64,000 nucleotides of DNA, from assembly GCF_001591365.1 (NCBI RefSeq), contig NZ_BCUT01000005.1, positions 124,001-188,000 of the forward strand, given 5' to 3'. This DNA comes from Variovorax paradoxus NBRC 15149 (GTDB lineage Bacteria > Pseudomonadota > Gammaproteobacteria > Burkholderiales > Burkholderiaceae_C). Position 1 is the stretch's first letter; every line of letters begins with the position of its first letter. Below are positions 54,985 to 63,119 of the stretch, piece after piece. The notes under the pieces were generated by a model. It searched no databases, was not told the DNA's origin, and saw only the letters and a list, made by a program, of their open reading frames with translations. Position numbers and translations under genes: made by a program.

Positions 54985-55770
54985 TTACAGCAGCCGCGAA
55001 ACCTTCTTCGCGGCATCCATCAGCGCCGGCAATATCGTCTCCTGCATCACCTTGGCGCTGGTGCGGTTGGCCTGCCCGCTGATGTTCAGCGCGGCCACCA
55101 TGCGGCCCTGGCGGTTGACGATGGGCGCGGCCACGGAGATCAGGCCTTCTTCCAGCTCCTGGTTCACCAGGCACCACTGCTGCCTGCGCGCCTGCGCCAC
55201 CTTGGCCATGAGCGCGTCCACGTCGGTCACCGTGTGCTTGGTGAGCGCCTGGCGATCGGAGGCCTCGAGCCGCGCGCGCACCTCTTCGTCGTCCAGGTCG
55301 GCCAGCAGCAGCCGGCCAAGCGAGGTGCAGTAGGCCGGCAGGCGCGAGCCCACGCCCAGGCTGATGTGCATGATCTTCTTGGTGGGCACGCGCATCACGT
55401 AGACGATGTCGGTGGCGTCCAGCACCGCGGCCGAGCAGGACTCCTGCACCTGCTGCACCAGCGCTTCCATCACGGGCTCGGCGCGGTTCCAGATCGGCAT
55501 CGAAGAAAGATACGCAAAGCCCAGGTCGAGGATGCGCGGCGTGAGCGTGAAGAGCTTGCCGTCGCTCACCACATAGCCCAGCGTCTGCAGCGTGAGCAGG
55601 ATGCGCCGCGCGCCCGCCCGCGTGAGGCCGCTGGCGGCCGCCACCTCGCTGAGCGTCTGGCGCGGCGCGCTTTCTCTGAACGAGCGGATCACCTGGAGCC
55701 CGCGCGCGAACGACTGCACGTAGCTGTCGCCGGGGGCGGGCGTCTCTGCTTGCGGGGTATGGGTTGCCAT
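54985..55770 (-). CDS. IclR-family regulator of the pcaIJF operon (PcaR/PobR-like)
   Basis: 261 aa. An N-terminal winged helix (SFARGLQVIRSFRESAPRQT; LSEVAAASGLTRAGARRILL) precedes the IclR effector domain (SLGVGSRLPAYCTSLGRLLL; NQELEEGLISVAAPIVNRQG). It resembles PcaR/PcaU/PobR, which respond to aromatic intermediates. It is divergent from pcaI, with a tandem repeat operator between them at 55796-55828. Confidence 0.87.
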   Translation of the reverse strand: MATHTPQAETPAPGDSYVQSFARGLQVIRSFRESAPRQTLSEVAAASGLTRAGARRILLTLQTLGYVVSDGKLFTLTPRILDLGFAYLSSMPIWNRAEPVMEALVQQVQESCSAAVLDATDIVYVMRVPTKKIMHISLGVGSRLPAYCTSLGRLLLADLDDEEVRARLEASDRQALTKHTVTDVDALMAKVAQARRQQWCLVNQELEEGLISVAAPIVNRQGRMVAALNISGQANRTSAKVMQETILPALMDAAKKVSRLL

Positions 55771-55795
55771 GTGGAACGATCCTCTTTAGAATTCA

Positions 55796-55828
55796 TTATA
55801 CGAACAAATGTTCTTTATACGAACAAAT
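55796..55828. promoter_or_regulatory. Tandem TTATACGAACAAAT repeats, IclR-type operator
   Basis: Two exact 14-bp direct repeats (55796-55809 and 55815-55828), 19 bp apart, enclose a palindrome GAACAAATGTTC (55802-55813). The layout recalls the multi-repeat operators of PcaU/PobR. It sits between the divergent IclR regulator and pcaI. Confidence 0.65.
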
Positions 55829-55935
55829 CGGCGATTCGCAAGACACGGAATCGGCCCGGTCTGGTCGGATGGCTGGGGCAGGTCGTTCGCACGGTTCGAT
55901 TTCTCTTTCTTTCCTCACTCCCGGAGACAGGCTTC

Positions 55936-56637
55936 ATGATCAACAAGATCGCGCGCTCGGTCGCCGATGCCCTGGCAGGCATCCCAGACGGCGCCACGGT
56001 TCTCATCGGCGGTTTCGGCACCGCCGGCATTCCCGGCGAACTCATCGACGGCCTCGTCGAGCAGGGCGCCAAGGACCTCACCGTCGTCAACAACAATGCC
56101 GGCAACGGCGAAACCGGCCTGGCCGCGCTGCTCAAGGCCGGCCGCGTGCGCAAGATCATCTGCAGCTTTCCGCGCCAGGCCGACAGCCAAGTGTTCGACG
56201 GGCTCTACCGCAGCGGCAAGATCGAACTCGAACTGGTGCCCCAGGGCAACCTGGCCGAGCGCATCCGCGCCGCGGGCGCCGGCATTGGCGCCTTCTTCTG
56301 CCCCACGGGCTACGGCACGCAGCTCGCGGGCAACCGCGAAACCCGCGAGATCGACGGCAAGCAGTACGTGCTCGAATACCCGATCCACGGCGACGTGGCC
56401 CTCATCAAGGCCGAGCGCGGCGACCGCTGGGGCAACCTGGTCTACCGCAAGGCCGCGCGCAACTTCGGCCCGGTGATGGCCATGGCCGCGAAGAAGACCA
56501 TTGCCACCGTGCACGACATCGCCGAGCTCGGCACCCTCGACCCCGAGACCGTCGTGACCCCGGGCATCTTCGTGCACCAGGTGGTGCGCATCGAACGCGT
56601 GGCCACCCAGGCCGGCGGTTTCAAGAAGGCAGCATGA
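55936..56637 (+). CDS. pcaI: 3-oxoadipate CoA-transferase subunit A
   Basis: 233 aa. Class I CoA-transferase alpha chain: ATVLIGGFGTAGIPGELIDG near the N-terminus and a conserved segment GAFFCPTGYGTQLA near residue 115. With PcaJ it moves CoA from succinyl-CoA to 3-oxoadipate in the cytoplasm. GGAG-like GGAGACAGG precedes the ATG. It overlaps pcaJ by 4 bases. Confidence 0.93.
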   Translation: MINKIARSVADALAGIPDGATVLIGGFGTAGIPGELIDGLVEQGAKDLTVVNNNAGNGETGLAALLKAGRVRKIICSFPRQADSQVFDGLYRSGKIELELVPQGNLAERIRAAGAGIGAFFCPTGYGTQLAGNRETREIDGKQYVLEYPIHGDVALIKAERGDRWGNLVYRKAARNFGPVMAMAAKKTIATVHDIAELGTLDPETVVTPGIFVHQVVRIERVATQAGGFKKAA

Positions 56638-57287
56638 CCATGAGCACCACTTACACACGTCGCACCAAGGACCAGCTCGCCGCCCGCGTGGCGCAGGACA
56701 TCTTCGACGGCGCCGTCGTCAACCTGGGCATCGGCCAGCCCACGCTGGTGGCCAACCACCTGCCCAAGGGCCGCGAGGTCATCCTGCAGAGCGAGAACGG
56801 CATCCTCGGCATGGGCCCCGCGCCCGAGGCCGGCGAAGAGGACTACGACCTCATCAACGCCGGCAAGCAGCCCGTCACGCTGCTGCCGGGCGGCTCGTTC
56901 TTCCACCATGCCGACAGCTTCGCGATGATGCGCGGCGGCCACCTCGACATCTGCGTGCTCGGCGCATTCCAGGTGTCGGCCACGGGCGACCTGGCCAACT
57001 GGCACACGGGAGAGAAAGACGCGATTCCCGCAGTCGGCGGTGCCATGGACCTGGCCATCGGCGCCAAGCAGACCTGGGTCATGATGGACCTGCTGACCAA
57101 GCAGGGCGCGAGCAAGCTGGTGCAGGAATGCAGCTATCCGCTGACCGGCATCGCCTGCGTCAAGCGCGTGTACTCCGACCTCGCCACGCTCGAATGCACG
57201 CCCGAGGGCCTGAAGCTCGTCGACCTGGTCGAGGGCCTCAGCCGCGAAGAGCTCGAAAAGCTGGTCGGCCTGCCGATCGCCGCCTGA
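56634..57287 (+). CDS. pcaJ: 3-oxoadipate CoA-transferase subunit B
   Basis: 217 aa from the ATG at 56634 (ATGA overlap); ATG 56640 is an alternative. NLGIGQPTLVANHL and the catalytic glutamate motif SENGILGMGP (near residue 54) identify the beta chain of class I CoA-transferases. It acts with PcaI and is followed 39 bases later by pcaF. Confidence 0.93.
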   Translation: MTMSTTYTRRTKDQLAARVAQDIFDGAVVNLGIGQPTLVANHLPKGREVILQSENGILGMGPAPEAGEEDYDLINAGKQPVTLLPGGSFFHHADSFAMMRGGHLDICVLGAFQVSATGDLANWHTGEKDAIPAVGGAMDLAIGAKQTWVMMDLLTKQGASKLVQECSYPLTGIACVKRVYSDLATLECTPEGLKLVDLVEGLSREELEKLVGLPIAA

Positions 57288-57326
57288 CCGCATTCAACCA
57301 AGTAATCAGAGAGAGAGACAACTCAC

Positions 57327-58532
57327 ATGACCAACCAAGCCTTCATCTGCGACGCCGTTCGCACCCCCTTCGGCCGCTACGGCGGTTCGCTCAGCAGCGT
57401 GCGCACCGACGACCTGGGCGCGGTGCCGCTCAAGGCGCTGATGGAACGCAACAAGAACGTCGACTGGCAGGCCGTGAGCGACGTGCTCTACGGCTGCGCC
57501 AACCAGGCCGGCGAAGACAACCGCAACGTCGCGCGCATGTCGGCGCTGCTCGCGGGCCTGCCGCTCGAAATCGGCGGCGGCACCATCAACCGCCTGTGCG
57601 GTTCGGGCCTCGACGCGCTGGGCACCGCGGCGCGCGCCATCCGCGCCGGTGAAGCCGGCCTCATGATTGCCGGCGGCGTCGAAAGCATGAGCCGCGCGCC
57701 CTTCGTCATGCCCAAGGCCGAGAGCGCCTTCAGCCGCAACAACGCGGTGTACGACACCACCATCGGCTGGCGCTTCGTCAACAAGCTCATGAAGGCGCAG
57801 TACGGCGTCGACTCCATGCCCGAGACGGCCGAGAACGTGGCCACCGACTACAAGATCGAGCGCGAGGCGCAGGACCTGATGGCGCTCAACTCGCAGCTGC
57901 GCGCGGTGGCCTCGCAGAAGTCCGGTTTCTTCGATGCCGAGATCGTGCCCGTGACCGTGCCGCAGAAAAAGGGCGACGCCATCATCGTCAACAAGGACGA
58001 GCATCCGCGCGAAACCAGCCTCGAATCGCTCGCCAAGCTCAAGGGCGTGGTGCGCCCCGACGGCACCGTGACGGCCGGCAATGCCAGTGGCGTGAACGAC
58101 GGCGCCTGCGCGCTGCTGCTGGCCGACGAAGCCAGCGCCGCCAAGCATGGCCTCACGCCGCGCGCCCGCGTGGTCGGCATGGCCACCGCCGGTGTCGCGC
58201 CGCGCGTGATGGGCATCGGCCCCGCGCCCGCCACGCAGAAGGTGCTGGCGCTCACCGGCCTCACGCTCGACCAGCTCGACGTGATCGAGCTCAACGAAGC
58301 CTTCGCGGCGCAAGGCCTTGCCGTGCTGCGCCTGCTGGGCCTGCAGGACAACGACCCGCGCGTCAACATCAACGGCGGCGCCATTGCGCTCGGCCACCCG
58401 CTCGGCGCCAGCGGCGCGCGCCTGGCCACCACCGCGGTCAACCAGCTGCACAAGGGCGGCGGCCGCTACGCGCTGTGCACCATGTGCATCGGCGTGGGCC
58501 AGGGCATTGCCGTGATCCTGGAACGCGTCTGA
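57327..58532 (+). CDS. pcaF: 3-oxoadipyl-CoA/acetyl-CoA thiolase
   Basis: 401 aa. The nucleophilic Cys lies in INRLCGSGLDALGTAA (near residue 91). The His and second Cys lie in GHPLGASGARL and CTMCIGVGQGIA near the C-terminus. It cleaves 3-oxoadipyl-CoA to succinyl-CoA and acetyl-CoA, the last step of the beta-ketoadipate pathway. AGAGAGAG precedes the ATG. Its stop overlaps the next gene's ATG by one base. Confidence 0.94.
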   Translation: MTNQAFICDAVRTPFGRYGGSLSSVRTDDLGAVPLKALMERNKNVDWQAVSDVLYGCANQAGEDNRNVARMSALLAGLPLEIGGGTINRLCGSGLDALGTAARAIRAGEAGLMIAGGVESMSRAPFVMPKAESAFSRNNAVYDTTIGWRFVNKLMKAQYGVDSMPETAENVATDYKIEREAQDLMALNSQLRAVASQKSGFFDAEIVPVTVPQKKGDAIIVNKDEHPRETSLESLAKLKGVVRPDGTVTAGNASGVNDGACALLLADEASAAKHGLTPRARVVGMATAGVAPRVMGIGPAPATQKVLALTGLTLDQLDVIELNEAFAAQGLAVLRLLGLQDNDPRVNINGGAIALGHPLGASGARLATTAVNQLHKGGGRYALCTMCIGVGQGIAVILERV

Positions 58533-59506
58533 TGGACCGCGCCCGTCGCGGCCTGCTGCTGGGGCTGCTGGCGGCGGCGGGGCTGCCTGCGCACGCGCAG
58601 AGCGAGGCCCGGCCGATCCGCATCGTCGTGCCCTTTGCGGCCGGCGGCGGCAACGACGTGTTCGCGCGCCAGATGGCCAAGGGCCTGGGCGAGCTGCGCA
58701 AGCAGGGCGTCATCGTCGACAACAAGCCCGGCGCGGGCGGCAACCTCGGCACCGAGCAGGTGGTGCGCAGCGCGCCCGACGGCAGCACGCTGCTGCTGGG
58801 CCACACCGGCACCGTGTCGATCAACCCGGCGCTCTACAAGGACCTGAAGTTCGACGCGCGCAAGGACCTGCTGCCCGTGGCCATGTTCGCTTCGTCCGCG
58901 CTGGTGCTGGTGGTGCCCGCGGCATCGAAGATCCGCACCGTGGCCGATCTGGTCGCCGAGGCCAAGGCCCGGCCGGGCCTGCTCGACTACGCCTCGAGCG
59001 GCAGCGGCACCGGCGGCCACCTGACCGGCGAGCTCTTCGCAGAGCGCACCGGCACGCGGATCAATCACATTCCCTACAAGGGCACCAACCCCGGCCTCAC
59101 CGACCTGGCGGGCGGGCAGGTGCAGATGATGTTCAGCGTCGTTCCGCCCGCGCTCGCGCTGGTCAAGGGCGGGCGGCTGCGCGCCGTTGCGGTCACGGGC
59201 GCCAAGCGCCTGCCTTCGCTGCCCGAGGTGCCCACCGTGGCCGAGTCGGGCCTGCGCGAACTCGCGGGCTTCGAGAGCACGCTGACCTACGGCGTCCTCG
59301 CGCCGCGCGGCACGCCCGACGCTTTCGTGAAGGAGCTTTCGGCGCAGATGCTCCAGGTGGCGGGCAGCGCCGAGTTCCAGTCGCGCCTGGGCGTGGAAGG
59401 CGCCGTGCCGCTGCTCGGCGGCCCGGCCGAATACGCCGCCCTCATCGCGAAGGAAAGCGCGCTCTGGGCCGGCATCGTCAAGGCTTCGGGCGCTACTGTG
59501 GAGTGA
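58532..59506 (+). CDS. Tripartite tricarboxylate transporter-type substrate-binding protein (Bug family), in the pca operon
   Basis: 324 aa. A signal peptide (RRGLLLGLLAAAGLPAHAQS) precedes the Bug-family motifs RIVVPFAAGGGNDVFARQ and VDNKPGAGGNLGTEQ. TGATG overlap with pcaF implies coupled translation. A periplasmic binder of an aromatic acid or pathway metabolite is the obvious guess, but no cognate permease is present. Confidence 0.88.
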   Translation: MDRARRGLLLGLLAAAGLPAHAQSEARPIRIVVPFAAGGGNDVFARQMAKGLGELRKQGVIVDNKPGAGGNLGTEQVVRSAPDGSTLLLGHTGTVSINPALYKDLKFDARKDLLPVAMFASSALVLVVPAASKIRTVADLVAEAKARPGLLDYASSGSGTGGHLTGELFAERTGTRINHIPYKGTNPGLTDLAGGQVQMMFSVVPPALALVKGGRLRAVAVTGAKRLPSLPEVPTVAESGLRELAGFESTLTYGVLAPRGTPDAFVKELSAQMLQVAGSAEFQSRLGVEGAVPLLGGPAEYAALIAKESALWAGIVKASGATVE

Positions 59507-59523
59507 GCACGCGGCCTCTGGAA

Positions 59524-59541
59524 CCTCAACTAAAGTCGAGG
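59524..59541. promoter_or_regulatory. SoxR box upstream of soxR
   Basis: CCTCAACTAAAGTCGAGG resembles the enteric SoxR box CCTCAAGTTAACTTGAGG, with symmetric CCTC/GAGG arms. Outer arms CCTCTGG (59515) and CCAGAGG (59543) extend the palindrome. It ends 13 bases before soxR, suggesting autoregulation. Confidence 0.7.
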
Positions 59542-59554
59542 TCCAGAGGTCTCG

Positions 59555-60037
59555 ATGAAATCCAAGCCAGCAGAACCACCGCACGATTTTCCCGCCACGC
59601 TGTCTGTGGGCGAGGTCGCGCACCGCAGCGGGGTGCCGGTGTCCACCGTTCATTTCTACGAATCCAAGGGGCTCATCGCGAGCCACCGGGCGCCCAGCAA
59701 CCATCGCCGCTATGGGCGAGACGTGCTCCGGCGCGTGGCGTTCATCCGCGTCGCGCAGCGCGTGGGCATTGCGCTGGCCGACATCGCCGATGCGCTGGCC
59801 ACGCTGCCCACCTCGGCCGCGCCCAGCCGCGCAGACTGGGCGCGGCTTTCGGCCGGCTGGCGCGCCGAGCTGGACGAACGCATGGCCCAGCTCAAGAAGC
59901 TGCGCGACACGCTGGACGACTGCATCGGCTGCGGCTGCCTGTCGATCGACCGCTGCCGCCTGCGCAACCCGGCCGACAAGCTGTCGTCGGAAGGGCCCGG
60001 CGCCCGCCGGCTCGTGATCAGGCGCGCGGAAGACTGA
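59555..60037 (+). CDS. soxR: Redox-sensitive transcriptional activator SoxR
   Basis: 160 aa. A MerR-type winged helix (LSVGEVAHRSGVPVSTVHFY) and a dimerisation helix precede the [2Fe-2S] cluster ligands CIGCGCLSIDRC (C-x2-C-x-C-x5-C, residues about 123-134). These ligands define SoxR. It senses redox-cycling compounds through cluster oxidation. No soxS is nearby, as usual outside enterics. The 3' end overlaps the convergent 83-aa gene by 20 bases. Confidence 0.93.
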   Translation: MKSKPAEPPHDFPATLSVGEVAHRSGVPVSTVHFYESKGLIASHRAPSNHRRYGRDVLRRVAFIRVAQRVGIALADIADALATLPTSAAPSRADWARLSAGWRAELDERMAQLKKLRDTLDDCIGCGCLSIDRCRLRNPADKLSSEGPGARRLVIRRAED

Positions 60038-60269
60038 GGGATTGCCGCTCCTCGCCGATGGGAAGCCGCGACATCAGTTCGTTCGTCTCGGCGGCAGACA
60101 TCGCGAGCACCAGCCGCTCGAACTCGGCGCGGTAGCAGGGCAGCATCAGCGTGGCCGTCAGCGCGTGGGCATCGTCACTGCGCGCAAGGTACGCATGGCA
60201 TGCGGCAATGCTTCGATGGATCTGGAGCGCCTCTGCGACGCGGGCGGAGGTTTGCGGGTCATGGTTCAT
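60018..60269 (-). CDS. Small hypothetical protein, 83 aa, probable SoxR target
   Basis: ATG at 60269 (MNHDPQTSARVAEALQIHRS); a TTG at 60278 is in frame. The product is soluble and helical with two Cys (AACHAY; LPCYRA) and Met/Ala-rich helices (LVLAMSAAETNELMSRL). The family is not recognised. There is no ribosome site, and a SoxR box/promoter lies directly upstream with a predicted start at or just before the ATG, so the mRNA may be leaderless. Confidence 0.65.
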   Translation of the reverse strand: MNHDPQTSARVAEALQIHRSIAACHAYLARSDDAHALTATLMLPCYRAEFERLVLAMSAAETNELMSRLPIGEERQSLSLPRA

Positions 60270-60273
60270 GCTG

Positions 60274-60307
60274 CGCAATGTGCAGCCTCAACCTAACTTG
60301 AGGTCAA
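60274..60307 (-). promoter_or_regulatory. SoxR-controlled promoter with 19-bp spacer
   Basis: On the minus strand: -35 TTGACC (60302-60307), then a 19-bp spacer containing the SoxR box CCTCAAGTTAGGTTGAGG (60286-60303, 16 of 18 matches to the enteric box), then a weak -10 CACATT (about 60277-60282). The overlong spacer is the hallmark of MerR-family promoters. It reads toward the 83-aa gene. Confidence 0.75.
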
Positions 60308-60328
60308 GCGGAATGAATACCGAGCCGG

Positions 60329-61069
<741 letters not shown>

Positions 61070-61271
61070 GGCGGTGAGCAAAAAAGGGTGGGTGCGGAAA
61101 GCGCCCCGCAGCCGCAATGTAGCCGCCCGCCCGCTCTGGGCCGGCGGTTTTGTATTCGCAAGTATCTGGCGCGGCGGGCGCCGTACACAGGCATACGCAA
61201 TCCGCGCGGGCAGGGGGAAGGCGGCTCAACAATCCGTGCGTTCCCGAACCAACCCACCCAAGGAAACCACC

Positions 61272-61691
61272 ATGACCCGCATCGAAAAAGTTCTCTACAC
61301 CGGCAAGACCCACACCTCTTCGGGTGGCCGCGACGGCGAGGCACGCAGCTCCGACGGCCGCCTGGACATCAAGCTCTCGTCGCCCGGCAGCGCCGGCAGC
61401 GGCACCAACCCGGAGCAGCTGTTCGCGGCCGGCTGGTCGGCCTGCTTCATCGGCGCCATGGGCAAGGCGGCGGGCAGGATGAAGGTCGCATTGCCGCCCG
61501 ACCTGGCCGTCGATGCCGAGGTCGACCTGGGCACGGCGGGCGGCGAGTACTTCCTGCAGGCACGCCTGAACGTGAGCCTGCCGGGCCTGGACCGCGAAGT
61601 GGCGCAGGCCCTGACGGACGCGGCGCACCAGACCTGCCCCTATTCGAAGGCCACCCGGGGCAATATCGACGTTTCCATCCACCTGGTGTGA
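61272..61691 (+). CDS. ohr: Organic hydroperoxide resistance protein (Ohr/OsmC family)
   Basis: 139 aa. Two redox cysteines lie in family contexts: WSACFIGAMGKAA (near residue 59) and HQTCPYSKATRGN (near 123). VLYTGKTHTSSGGRDG matches the Ohr N-terminus. It reduces organic hydroperoxides using lipoyl thiols in the cytoplasm. An OhrR gene is absent nearby; it lies between the divergent response regulator and the kinase. Confidence 0.92.
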   Translation: MTRIEKVLYTGKTHTSSGGRDGEARSSDGRLDIKLSSPGSAGSGTNPEQLFAAGWSACFIGAMGKAAGRMKVALPPDLAVDAEVDLGTAGGEYFLQARLNVSLPGLDREVAQALTDAAHQTCPYSKATRGNIDVSIHLV

Positions 61692-61742
61692 GCCAGCGGC
61701 GGCGTGCAGAGCCGCGCCGCATGAACGAAGAAGAAGGTGTCC

Positions 61743-63116
61743 ATGTCCACTCCCGCGAATCCTCCCGCGAACCCGGCCGGCACTGTGCGCGGCTGGCGCC
61801 GGCTGCTGCCCGGCTCGCTGTTCTCCCGCGTGACGCTGATCATCGTGGTGGGCCTGGCGATTGCGCAGCTGCTCACCTTCGCGGCGATCCGCTACGAGCG
61901 GAACATGGCGCTGCGCGAGCTGATGATGATCGGCATCGAGCGCGACATCGCGAGCTCGGTCGCCATCCTCGACCGCCTGCCCGCCGCCGAGCGCGCCGGC
62001 TGGCTCGACCGGCTGGAGCGGCGCAACTACCGCTTCGTGCTGGGCGGCAGTGCAGAGGGCACCGAGCCCGGCTCGCTGCAGTCGCGGCAGTTTGCCGCGG
62101 CCATCGTCGATGCAATGCGCCCGTTCCAGGTCGTCAAGGTCGGCGAGGTGGCCTGGCCGCCGGAGGGCCTGCAGATCCAGGTGCGCCTGGGCGACGGGTC
62201 TTCCGTGGTCGTCCATGCAGTGCGCGTGGGCATGCCGGTGTCGGGCTGGGTGATGTGGCTGCTTGCGGCCCAACTGGTGGTGCTGGCCGTGTGCGCCTGG
62301 TATGCGGTGCGGCTGGTGACGCGGCCGCTCGCGCAGCTTTCCGAGGCGGCCGACCGGCTCGGGCCCGACCTCAAGGGCCGCACGCTCGCGGAAGAGGGCC
62401 CCACCGAAGTGGCGCATGCGGCGCGCGCCTTCAACGCCATGCAGCAGCGCATTGCGGGCTACATGTCCGAGCGCGTCGAGATCCTCGCGGCCATCTCGCA
62501 CGACCTGCAGACGCCCATCACGCGGATGCGGCTGCGCACCGACCTGATGGACGACGAGCACGACCGCGAGAAATTCCGCCAGGACCTCGACGCCATGCAC
62601 TCGCTGGTGCGCGAAGGCGTGACCTACGCGCGCACGCTCCATGGCGCCGCGGAGCCGCCGCTGCGCATCGATGCCGACGCGCTGCTCGAGAGCATGGTGG
62701 CCGACTACGAAGACGTGGGCCAGCAGGTGCGGCTCGAAGGCAAGGCCGGCGCGCCGATCGTGAGCCGCCCGCATGCGCTGCGCCGCATCCTGATGAACCT
62801 GATCGACAACGCGCTCAAGTTCGGCAGCGAGGTGCGCCTGCGCGTGCATGCCGAAGAAGACGGCCGGCTGGTGCTGAGCGTGCTCGACAACGGCCCCGGC
62901 ATTCCGCCGGACGAGCTCGACGCCGTGCTCAAGCCTTTCTACCGCGTCGAGAGCTCGCGCAACCGCAGCACCGGCGGCACCGGGCTGGGCCTGGCCATTG
63001 CGCACCAGCTGGCCATGGCCATGGGCGCCGAGCTCACGCTGAAGAACCGCACCGAAGGCGGGCTCGAGGCCCGGCTCGCGCTGGCCGCTCCGGCGCGCAC
63101 CAATCTCCAGGACTGA
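61743..63116 (+). CDS. Sensor histidine kinase
   Basis: 457 aa from the ATG at 61743 (AAGAAGG upstream). Membrane helix 1 (about 29-51), a periplasmic domain and helix 2 (about 168-190) are followed by a HAMP domain. The phospho-acceptor His is in AISHDLQTPITRMRLR (near residue 254). The ATPase motifs are LIDNALKFG (N box), LDNGPGIPPDEL (G1) and GGTGLGLAIAHQL (G2). EnvZ-like layout. It is likely partner of the regulator at 60329 and only 3 bases before the DipZ-like gene. Confidence 0.92.
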   Translation: MSTPANPPANPAGTVRGWRRLLPGSLFSRVTLIIVVGLAIAQLLTFAAIRYERNMALRELMMIGIERDIASSVAILDRLPAAERAGWLDRLERRNYRFVLGGSAEGTEPGSLQSRQFAAAIVDAMRPFQVVKVGEVAWPPEGLQIQVRLGDGSSVVVHAVRVGMPVSGWVMWLLAAQLVVLAVCAWYAVRLVTRPLAQLSEAADRLGPDLKGRTLAEEGPTEVAHAARAFNAMQQRIAGYMSERVEILAAISHDLQTPITRMRLRTDLMDDEHDREKFRQDLDAMHSLVREGVTYARTLHGAAEPPLRIDADALLESMVADYEDVGQQVRLEGKAGAPIVSRPHALRRILMNLIDNALKFGSEVRLRVHAEEDGRLVLSVLDNGPGIPPDELDAVLKPFYRVESSRNRSTGGTGLGLAIAHQLAMAMGAELTLKNRTEGGLEARLALAAPARTNLQD

Positions 63117-63119
63117 ATC

